Shown here piece by piece: positions 9,105 through 17,750 of a DNA stretch of 17,750 nt. Position numbers and translations under genes: made by a program. Origin of the DNA: Conidiobolus incongruus B7586 (lineage: Eukaryota > Entomophthoromycota > Entomophthoromycetes > Entomophthorales > Conidiobolaceae); NCBI GenBank assembly GCA_000697335.1, contig JNEM01011897.1, positions 1 through 17,750 on the forward strand. The letters are read 5' to 3'. Below the pieces are notes generated by a model. That model searched no databases and was not told where the DNA came from. It was given only the letters and a program-made list of their open reading frames with translations. Positions within the stretch are counted from its first letter, which is position 1. Each line of letters begins with the position of its first letter.

Positions 9105-12100
9105 GTCAATTTCAGTAAGATCAATGTTTGGTGTCAAATCAGAAATTACCTTAATAATCTAACCAAATTACCATATAAGATTGATTTTTTTCGATATTTT
9201 GCTTTTGATAAATAATATATAAGTGTATAATTTATTCTATTAATATATATGTTGAATAAAATTTATAATTATTCTTTCAATCTCAGTTTTAATATTTTTA
9301 ATTGGATCAAATTCAAAAATTTATTAATAAATGGGAATACCCTGGTTAAATTCAATCGATTATAAAGACCTAATTCTTCTATAATATTTTAAAATATTAT
9401 AATAAAAAATGTAATATATATATATCAACTATTTTAAATAATTTAATCATTAGAATATCACTAATATATTGGATTAGACAATATAGTATCAATATATTAA
9501 ATATTACTCGAAAGTACATCATTATCATATTTTATAATTAAATATTTATTACAATCTATTTAATAATAAAAATAAAACCAGTTTTGTATAATAAATACAT
9601 TATATTTTATTATATTCATGCTTTTATTATTATCCAAAAATTTATAAAATTTATATTATAAAAAAATCAAATACTTGGTAGAAATTTCTTAAATTACTAT
9701 TGATTTATTTCTAATTGTAAAATAACAGAAATTTTTAATAACTTGATCAATTAATATATATTTTCATCTTACATATAACAAAATTAAGTAATTTTTTTAA
9801 ATATCAATAATTTCATATTAAATAATAATTATGTGTAAATAAATAATCAGGATATTGAATTCTTAGAAATATATATTAGCTCACACTCAAATCATAGTAA
9901 TAACAATATTATTAATAAATCAAAGAATATAATATAAATTATATTAATTTTCCTAACAATTATTCATAGATTAAAAAAAATTAAAAATTAAAAAAAATAA
10001 TTTATAAATTTCAATGAATATCATTAAAAATATTTGAAAAATTTATTGAACTTATGATTGTATAAAATATTAATATATTATATTATATAATATTCGAATT
10101 ATTATAAGGATCCTATTTTCATATATAATTCAATATTAAATGATATATAAATTGAATAATAGATAAACAATTGATATTTTATTGTATAATTCTTATCTTG
10201 GGAAATATTATACTGTAGTTTTTTTATTCAGATAAATATCTCTTATATTATAATAGAAAAAGAATTTTGCTAAGTTCATAAACTGAACAAATATAAAGGA
10301 AATTTTTCAATTGAAATTTATTTCCAATTTATTATCAATGAAATTTAAATGAAAATTATTTTAAACTTGCGTTAATTCAGTTTTCAAATATACAATATTA
10401 AGTCATTTTATTAACAAAGACTGTTTTTAGAACAAATGCATGTAAATAGGCCAAACACTCATTCAATTTCTTTATCTTAAGTTACCATTATATAATCAAA
10501 ATCATGAATTTAATTGAAAATAGTGAAAACATAAAGATTCAAAATTAAAAATCAATATAACTACATATAAAATATATCATAATGTATCTATTGATATAAT
10601 CCTCTCAAGTTTCAGGAATATTTTTTACCGATATTTGTTAATTAAGAAAATCAGGTAGAATTTAAGTGAAAATACAAAAATTATTATTAAAAATAATAAA
10701 TTAAGTATATAAAAGCGAAGAATTAAAATAATTTTATTAATATAGTATCATTCTTAATTCGCATTAAAACCTAATAGTATCATTTGATTCATTTAATTAT
10801 TTTAAAGGTAATTGAATAGAAACGCATTTGCAGCTGAATTTCAACTATAATGGATTTTAAAATAATGACGCACTATGAATGTATCGATCATTTTTGGATT
10901 TTAAACCAATTGTATTATTATGAAAAATAGAATTTAATTCTAGCTTATTCTATCGCAATATTTGATTATGGCGCTGCATTACCACGAATTATTATTAAGA
11001 TACATTAGTGGAATATATTGTTTTACTTCATCGATCATCACATTCAAATATTTTTGTTTATATAGTATATAGGAATTAATGTTTTAAACAATTAACATTG
11101 AATGTATTAAATAGAGGTTGATGTTTGATTATTTATTACATACTATAAAACTTGTTTAATAATCGATTAATATACATCATAAGTTTTACAAAAATAATCA
11201 TATTTGTTAAAATATATTTCAAGTTATATTAAATTGAAATCAGTTAAATTTTATTTACAATTCTAGTATGTAATGTAATATTTGAATACTGACAATATGA
11301 CTTCTTTTCAAACATTAAATGTTATGCAGATAATATATAAGAAAACAGGAATGATAAAAATAATTATAGATCAATTAATAATTTAAAGATATGAAAATAT
11401 GCAATTTAATCAAATATTATGGTTGAAATAAAATATTTCGCTAAAACCAAAGAACATTTTGATTTTTTAAATTAATAATATTTATGTAATTTTTGCAATG
11501 TACTCAATCTGAAGAGTATATCAAAGTTAATCTACAGAAATTGGATAAAAAAATGATAGTATCTTTATATATTATACAGCTTGTATGAAAATATGCAATT
11601 TTATTGACTAGAATATTAAAACATTTTTATAAATTTAAAATTTGAATAAATTTGAATTATTTACAAAATAAGATTGTAATTATGGCATTAATAGCATAAA
11701 TTGAAATTATTTTCTTAAACTTAATGCAAAATTAAAAAAAAAGTTTTATGCAATTTTTATATTTTAGAACATCGTTTTTTTATAATTTTATAGTTTTAGA
11801 TAAGTTAAAAATTTTGTATTAAAATATTTAGCATTAATTCTAAAAAAATATATTTTGTTTTATAATATAAAGATTGAGAAATTCGTTAATATTATTAAAA
11901 CAAAAATACCAGAATTAATATATCACTATTAATTTGTTTAAAAATCTATATCTGTTTTATTAAAATTTAATTAATTAGTTTAGCAATTTACAATGTAGCA
12001 ATTATTGGGTATTACAAATACACAATGGCATATTAGTGATCTATAATTTAGACACTATTCGTGAATTTTTACTAAAATTTTTATTAGATTGTCAATATCA

Positions 12101-13625
12101 AATGCTGTTTGTGTTTATTTTTATAGAATTGAATATTAAAAATCTAAATTTGGACAGGATTAGATTATAATTGACTAAAGTTCAAAATAAATTAAATATT
12201 AAATGATTGAGTTATATAAATTCATTATGGAAATTAAGTCACTGATTCTTATATAAGAAAATAAATGGAGTATTTAGGAATTTTTTGATATTTAATATTT
12301 ATATAATAAAATTTATGAATAAAAACGTAAAACCTGTTCTCTACTCCTTATTTTGATAAACATATAAAAAAAACTATGACGTGTAGTTTAACCAAAATAA
12401 ATGATCGAATATTATTGCCTAATTAATATTATAAATCAATATTTGAAAACCTTTAGATTATTTTACATTATATTTTTCAACTTGAACCAATATTTTTTCC
12501 CAAATTAATTCAAATCCTCAATAAAAATTGAATCGCATTTAAAAAATATTTCTCCTTAATACAATACAGTAAAATTTTATTCAATGTCTTAGGAATGAGA
12601 ATCAGGTTATTAAACAGTTGTACTTTATCATTACTTCTAATTATGGTAAAATCTATATTTATTATATTGAGATTGGTATTTGATAACAGCACTGATCAAT
12701 ATTGATAAAACAGAGTTGAATAAACATTACATTATCCAATCTCATACAATACTTGCTAATTGATAAAATAAAATAATCAAATAGTTCAATGGAAACTAAA
12801 ATAGTCAATTATACTCCTGACATGTTTTTTTCGATTTAATTGAAATACTTTGATCAAATTATTGAAATTTTTATTGATAATAAGAAATATAATATAGTTA
12901 ATATTTTCGCATTTTTAAATGACATTATAATAATAATTTAATCAACTTACTTCGGAGTTATAATTTAAAAATGAACTAATTAAAATCAAAAATAAGGATA
13001 GAAATTCTTATCAAAGTAATGACATCATATTTGTATAATCAAAATATTTGTATCAAATAGAATTAGCTTGAAAAATCGTCACTTTACATATTACAGCTTA
13101 GATAATGACTAGAAATTTCATTTTAATACAATTATAGCTCAATATACAATTAACAGTGACTATTTAATCTAAGTTTAATGTCTCAATAAGTTATTTAGAT
13201 TTTTAATTATCTCCATTTCTTTAATATCTATTAAGTGATATCATATTGAATTATCAGTTCATGATTTCAATTAAAGCTTATTTAAAATAAATTTTTACCT
13301 TTGGAAATATATTGTCATTAGCAAAAATATCATATAATTTATTATTGAAAGTTATATCTTTCATAAATATTATTAATGAATTCTGCAAATAAGAATCAAT
13401 TTGATCAAGGGGAACCAGTCTTGATAAAATCTTTTTTTTGTAAACCAAGTAATTATTTTAGAATAGATTATTTACTATTTAATTTTTATTTAATAAATAT
13501 GAACTGTTTTGAGCTGATCATAAACTCGATTGAAATCTTGTTTATCATGTTAATCTAATTAGTTATCAATTAATTTTCAGATTAACAACTTTACTATCAC
13601 AATAAATTAATGCACCATCCTATTC

Positions 13626-13665
13626 AAATTGAGGTTCGATCTCTTCAGAGTTTGAGCTTCAATTT
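13626..13665 (+). other. 40-nt near-perfect hairpin
   Basis: The two halves pair over 18 positions with one T-T mismatch and a four-base loop (TTCA). Five pairs are G-C, three are G-U wobbles if read as plus-strand RNA, and the remainder are A-T. The wobbles would fit selection at RNA level on this strand, but the AT-rich background makes long pairings easier by chance. It lies about 1 kb upstream of the bZIP start. It contains a GGTTCGAT string like a tRNA T-loop, but no tRNA cloverleaf can be drawn. Confidence 0.4.
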
Positions 13666-13809
13666 ATTTGTAACGTATGCTTTTTAATCCAAATTAATAA
13701 AAGTGGTTCATTAAATATTCAAGACACTTTTATTGAAGGATTTTAATAAAAACTGGGTAGAAATATTCAATGTAAAATTAATAAAATCTTGAGAGTTTCA
13801 CATCGATCA

Positions 13810-13860
13810 CTATTTCAAAGTCCGATCTTGTAATACAACTGTGATTCAAGATCAAAATAG
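13810..13860. other. imperfect long hairpin
   Basis: CTATTT (13810-13815) pairs with AAATAG (13855-13860). Inside it, GATCTTG (13824-13830) plus AAT (13832-13834) pairs with ATTCAAGATC (13844-13853), with one bulged T and a 9-nt loop. An asymmetric internal loop of 8 and 1 nt separates the two stems. It is 145 bp from the 40-nt hairpin. Function unknown. Confidence 0.35.
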
Positions 13861-14523
13861 ACTAAGTTGATTAGCTAAAAAATAAAAAAAAGCTATTGGG
13901 CAACTAATCGCTATATTAATTCATAAGGGATAAATGCTCAAGTAATATGCAATCACTAAGAAAGGACAAACTTTCTATTGAATTATATTTATTGTTAATC
14001 ATAGCCAATTAAATCAATACAAAATTAACCTGACTGATAAGGAAACTCAATGTTAATTGTTATTAGTTATTTTAGAAGAGATGATTTCATAATAAGTATT
14101 TCAGTTTCAATCTTTAATATAATTAAACGAAATTAAATGAATCAGGCTATTTTGTCTGATTGGATCTATAATGGGCTTGTGAATTATTAACGATTGATGA
14201 GTTCATGTTATGAATCAGACCTTAATCACCAATACATGATCATTCCCAATGAGTTTTTGTTTAATTTCAATGTCCGACTCCCTATCTCAGGTTTTATTAA
14301 TCATAAAACTTTTTCAAAAAATTTAATCTCAATCAAATTAATTGAATACATTTTTATGGTATCTATTAACTACATATTTATTCATACCGGATATTTTCTA
14401 ACTAATGTTTTTTATTATAGTCAGGGGTATTCAAGGAATAGTTGAAAGGATAGTATTTATTTAAGCTTACATATACAAAACAGAGATATAACAATAAGAG
14501 GTGTGTGGATTTAGTGACAGTTT

Positions 14524-14541
14524 ATGAAATCATTATTTTGA
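14524..14541 (+). promoter_or_regulatory. upstream ORF 1 of the bZIP gene (5 codons)
   Basis: ATG followed by four codons and TGA (MKSLF), ending 116 nt before the bZIP start codon. If the transcript begins upstream of it, this would act as a short uORF. The transcription start is unknown, and short ATG-stop frames are frequent by chance. Confidence 0.3.
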
Positions 14542-14613
14542 AGATTGTTTAATTAGTCAAAAGTTTACACCAATCAAACAGAAGCTTATTTAGGTATTTA
14601 AGTCAATCAGTTC

Positions 14614-14655
14614 ATGATAGTTAAAACAAAAAATTGGTTGACATTATTAGTATAA
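14614..14655 (+). promoter_or_regulatory. upstream ORF 2 of the bZIP gene (13 codons)
   Basis: ATG at 14614 opens a 13-residue frame (MIVKTKNWLTLLV) whose TAA at 14653-14655 lies 2 nt before the main ATG at 14658. Because it is in a different frame and ends just short of the start codon, any scanning ribosome that uses it must reinitiate or be lost. Translational control through uORFs is well known for bZIP genes such as GCN4 and ATF4, but its use here is inference. Confidence 0.4.
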
Positions 14656-14657
14656 CA

Positions 14658-15554
14658 ATGACTACTTTGACAATACCCCAAATACTTGCTCAAGACTTCA
14701 TTTCTCCTAAACACGATTCGATTGCCCTTGGAAACTCCGACTTGATCACTCCTTTGAAGACATTCAAATCTAAAACTCAAAACCAATTACCACTTTCACC
14801 TCCAAATGATTTTAATTGCTCAAGCATCCGAGAAACTAACCAATTTAACAACTTATATAACAATATGAGTCTTGCTCTTCCCTCGACTCAGTTTGATTTG
14901 CGTAATGGAATGGGTACAATGGATCAAATGGATCCATTCCTAACTTTCGCTGATCTTCCTTGGATCCCAAGCTGTGATACCAACGGTGTAATTCCCCATC
15001 CTCCAGCGGATATGATGCAAGAATCAAATGCCATTACTTGGGGTCAGCTGACAATGTCTCCTCAGCAATCATCGGATTCGGAAATATGCCCTAATTTCCC
15101 TAACCAATCCCAGTTAGCAAACTTTCCCCAGATGTCTTATTCAAATGACTCTGATATGATGGCACCAAGAGCTTCGAATCTGTGCGAACCTTCTAAGGTA
15201 GCTACCAGCCCCCCTTGTCGCGTTAATTCTCTTCCAACTGGTTCAGGTCAATCGGTAAGATCTTCTGGATCTGGTTCTTCCAGGAATGCTAATAAGAAAA
15301 CTTCTTCTACTCCTGCTTGTCACTCCAATACTTCTTCATCTAATATCGCTCCTAAAGATAGTCATGAATTGAGACTGCTAAGAAACAGACAAGCTGCTGC
15401 TAAATGTCGTCAAAAGAAAAAGGAATATGTGAAGCGCACTAAGCAAATGATTGAGCAATTGAGCGCAGAGAACGAGCATTTACAAGAGTTTGCTTTGAAA
15501 TTGAGAGAAGAGATTATTGATATCAAACTCCTTTTAGCCAATGAGAAACATTAG
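14658..15554 (+). CDS. ATF/CREB-family bZIP transcription factor (Atf1/ATF2-like)
   Basis: A 298-residue nuclear DNA-binding protein, single exon, ending at TAG 15552-15554. The start is the first ATG of the frame; the frame stays open only 33 nt further upstream. Residues 1-230 are low in structure and rich in Ser, Pro, Asn and Gln, and hold six Ser/Thr-Pro sites (S16, T31, S47, S134, S184, T218), the minimal MAPK motif. The basic region at about 236-257 has RNRQAAAKCRQKKK, including the N243-x7-R251 signature and the Cys typical of ATF/CREB. The zipper has T261, L268, L275, L282 and I289 at heptad positions, so the first Leu is replaced. The tail LREEIIDIKLLLANEKH resembles the end of ATF2 and fungal Atf1 zippers. 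By family it should bind CRE-like sites (TGACGTCA or TGACGTAA) as a dimer. The stress-response role and MAPK control are inferred from the family. Confidence 0.93.
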   Translation: MTTLTIPQILAQDFISPKHDSIALGNSDLITPLKTFKSKTQNQLPLSPPNDFNCSSIRETNQFNNLYNNMSLALPSTQFDLRNGMGTMDQMDPFLTFADLPWIPSCDTNGVIPHPPADMMQESNAITWGQLTMSPQQSSDSEICPNFPNQSQLANFPQMSYSNDSDMMAPRASNLCEPSKVATSPPCRVNSLPTGSGQSVRSSGSGSSRNANKKTSSTPACHSNTSSSNIAPKDSHELRLLRNRQAAAKCRQKKKEYVKRTKQMIEQLSAENEHLQEFALKLREEIIDIKLLLANEKH

Positions 15555-15777
15555 TTCATAAATTTTTCGAATTATTCACCCTTCTGCATAATATAGTTCC
15601 TTGATACCTTGATTGAATCCATTTGATGGGATATGCTCGAATCCTTTCTCGTATTCAACAGATATTTGGTCCTGGTTTGAAACCATTGTAATATTACATT
15701 AAGTATCAAAATATGTGAACTTGGAATTCTGTATTTGATTATCTAAATATGTGCATGTGACTTTGAAATATATTGTT

Positions 15778-15783
15778 AATAAA
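15778..15783 (+). terminator. possible poly(A) signal of the bZIP gene
   Basis: AATAAA 223 nt after the stop codon, at the end of a moderately GC-containing stretch that could be the 3' UTR. Plausible but weak, since the hexamer is common in this background. Confidence 0.35.
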
Positions 15784-17750
15784 ATTGTATATTCTCAAAT
15801 TTTCAATTTGACTAGTCCAGTGTAATTACATCATACAAATTTATAAGTCTTTGCTAGGTGTACAGGTTTCAAGCCAAATCGATAAATATACCTATAATAA
15901 ATTTCAAGCCGGTTGATGTCATTTGATAATTACATTTACTAAAGTTCAAATTGAACTAAATCCATTCATTGAATGCAAGTATTCTATGTATAGTGAGGAA
16001 ATATTTTCTATGTTTAAATGCATGATTTACGTCACTAATCTTGCTCATAACCAAATCTGATCTATTCCATTTCTATTTACATTTTCATCCAACAATATTT
16101 AAATATACAACAATTCACCTTTTTTGGTGTTTTACATATGGTTCATGATTGCTAAATTATTGGTTGATCCTAATTCAACCATATCAAACTTAATTAAGAA
16201 AATTTAGCATACTCTCAAATTAAAAAGATCAACAAATTTGTGTTTCAAAGTATCTACAAAGTTTGAAATATGATAAAATTTGAGTTATTAACACTTGGTA
16301 TAAATATATTTTATAAATATTTAAATCTTGAATATCAATTATATTAATTCATTAAGCTGAATATTGGACAAAGTAAATTTGAGAATATAATTTTAATCTT
16401 ATTCAATTTTATCTTTGTTTCAGCAAGATTAGGCAATTGAAGTTTTGGAGCATCAAATTTCTACTATACATTATAAGGGTGATATTGAACATTTAATATA
16501 ATTTGCCTTTATTATCTAAACACAACGTCATTAATATTGAATTTCAATATTAAATCTGATAAACGTTTGAAAAAAATACCGAATAAAAATTTTTGATAAT
16601 TTGAATTTCAAAATTTTGACTTGAATGGTGCAATCATTCTGAAGCAAAAGTAGCCTATTACACTCTTGCAAAAATCAATAGTGTGAAAATCAAGTAATTT
16701 TGAAATTTAATGTTATTTCTAATATTAGATCTAGTGTAACTCTGAAATGTTAATATTTTATGGTAAAATATTTAATTGTTTTAATTTCTCGAATAGTGAT
16801 ATAATCGTTAATCACATATTTTTTTTATCTTACGTAAATTTCAAAGAAAAAATTACTTCATTTGTCAAGAAAATTTTATATCTTTTGATTAAACTAATAT
16901 CTAAGTTAATCATTATGATCAAATTAATTTTAACAATATCATGCTGTTCAATGACTCAAACTGATCTATCTCTTAATATTTAAATTATATATATATATAT
17001 TTGCCAATTTGGGTCTGTAAGTTAATAATTTAATATATATGATATTTCAAATTTATTCTTTTTTATTATTGACTTTAAATATTTTAATATAATCTATGAA
17101 TTTTTAATATATATTATTTAATAATATAGAAATATTAATAATAAATATATTTTGATAATTATTTTTATTAAAATAATTATATTTAATATTGAATTATTAA
17201 TAATATTTTATGAAATAAATTTGAGATATGTAAGCAAATAGAATATCATATGATATTAATATTAATATGTGCTGACTGACCATATTAATAATTACAATCA
17301 TATTTATAATTGTAACCAAATATTAACCCAAAATTAATAAAATAACTAACCTATAATAAACTATATTAAATGATATTAAACTTAATACAATTTCACAGAT
17401 TATAATATTTAATTTATATATATAATAATTATAATAAAATTTATATTTTAATTTATAATAATAGAGATAATCATTAAAATTATAAATCTCTCAGAGTATA
17501 AATATAAAAATTAAAAATAAATAAAACCTTAATATCAAAATTTAATATAATTTTAATATAAGATATATATAATAATAAATAATATATAACGAATATTCTT
17601 TTTTATAATTAATAACTCTTTACTAGGCTTTTAATAAACTTCCAATATTTTATTATTAATTTTTTTATTTATAATTATAATTTGAAATTTTATATAATAA
17701 TTAGATTTATTTATAAGAAAAGATATTCTTATAATAATATTTTTTTAGTT
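15784..17750. other. AT-rich right flank without a supportable gene
   Basis: About 2 kb in which I see no convincing gene. The longest frame (ATG 16747 to 16983) would give a Lys/Ile/Leu-rich peptide of the kind that AT-rich DNA yields by chance. A TA tract lies at 16986-17000. From about 17000 onward the sequence is almost only A and T. One CRE-like octamer occurs at 16027-16034. Confidence 0.55.

Larger units (their letters stand above)
5981..13403. other. 7.4-kb AT-rich region without a supportable gene
   Basis: About 7.4 kb dominated by A and T with no open frame above chance length. I found no tRNA, rRNA or snRNA signature, no transposase or reverse transcriptase block, and no CRISPR-like array. 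Simple TA tracts occur, the longest at 9080-9104. Small patches of higher GC appear near 6857-6881, 8390-8430 and 10820-11040, none resolving into a gene. It may be ordinary intergenic DNA, strongly decayed repeats, or chromosomal structure such as an origin or centromeric DNA. The sequence alone does not decide. Confidence 0.6.
13404..14623. other. upstream flank of the bZIP gene with several hairpins
   Basis: About 1.2 kb, visibly richer in G and C than the DNA to its left, without a convincing coding frame. It probably includes the promoter and 5' leader of the bZIP gene. Inverted repeats seen: 13404-13409 with 13420-13425 (6 bp, 10-nt loop), 13626-13665, 13810-13860, and 14139-14144 with 14155-14160 (6 bp, 10-nt loop). 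No start site, TATA box or factor site can be fixed with confidence in such AT-rich sequence. Confidence 0.45.

Noticed and set aside
11390-11601. 18-nt exact direct repeat at 11390-11407 and 11584-11601
   Set aside because: It does not extend beyond the exact match. A repeat of this length is about what chance predicts for 17.7 kb of such AT-rich sequence.
7604-13054. 19-nt exact match between 7604-7622 and 13036-13054
   Set aside because: The flanks are unrelated and there is no element structure; probably chance in AT-rich DNA.
13376-13558. Short frame whose start (QFDQGEPVLIK) faintly recalls the tail of LTR-element integrases
   Set aside because: The resemblance covers about a dozen residues, with no neighbouring element parts or terminal repeats. 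Too little to call even a fossil.
13634-13646. GGTTCGAT string resembling a tRNA T-loop (B box)
   Set aside because: No matching acceptor, D or anticodon arms can be found upstream, and the bases are better explained as one arm of the 40-nt hairpin.
14634-14657. Start of the bZIP protein at the TTG at 14634
   Set aside because: An in-frame ATG lies 24 nt downstream at 14658 with a normal N-terminus. Nothing supports a non-ATG start.
14845-15027. Minus-strand frame of 60 codons
   Set aside because: Antisense to the bZIP coding sequence; no protein features.
16747-16983. ATG-initiated frame of 78 codons rich in Lys, Ile and Leu
   Set aside because: AT-rich codons throughout with no rise in GC as in the two real genes. 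No motif is recognised.

Overview
The window is eukaryotic nuclear DNA. It holds one spliced Ras-GEF gene and one bZIP transcription factor gene, both with relatively GC-rich codons, in a very AT-rich background. The Ras-GEF is a Cdc25-type protein and the bZIP is of the ATF/CREB (Atf1/ATF2-like) type. Together with the short GT-AG intron and compact genes, this best fits an AT-rich fungus, perhaps an early-diverging lineage. That is inference: no marker gene fixes the taxon, and another AT-rich unicellular eukaryote such as an amoebozoan is not excluded.

Layout. Bases 1-1837 hold two head-to-tail copies of a mariner-type DNA transposon. The left copy is cut by the window edge and ends at 509. 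The right copy is structurally whole (524-1837, 1314 bp), with imperfect terminal inverted repeats, flanking TA dinucleotides and a transposase remnant in one frame. Bases 1840-2307 are the 3' flank of the Ras-GEF gene, which runs on the minus strand from 5523 to 2308 with a six-codon first exon and a 72-nt intron. Bases 5630-5980 are an unexplained patch of higher GC with one long frame broken by a single stop. From about 5981 to 13400 there is AT-rich DNA with no supportable gene. Between about 13400 and 14657 the sequence becomes somewhat richer in GC and contains several hairpins. Two short upstream ORFs follow, and then the bZIP gene (14658-15554, plus strand). The rest, to 17750, is AT-rich and shows no convincing gene.

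How the parts relate. The two host genes are divergent and about 9 kb apart, so nothing indicates shared control. Ras-GEFs activate Ras in nutrient/cAMP or MAPK signalling, and Atf1/ATF2-like bZIPs are often targets of stress MAPKs. A functional link is conceivable but not shown here. I found no convincing new multi-gene system. The most informative observations are the paired decayed mariner copies with complementary preserved features, the uORF that stops 2 nt before the bZIP start codon, the tiny first exon of the Ras-GEF, and the unexplained patch at 5630-5980.
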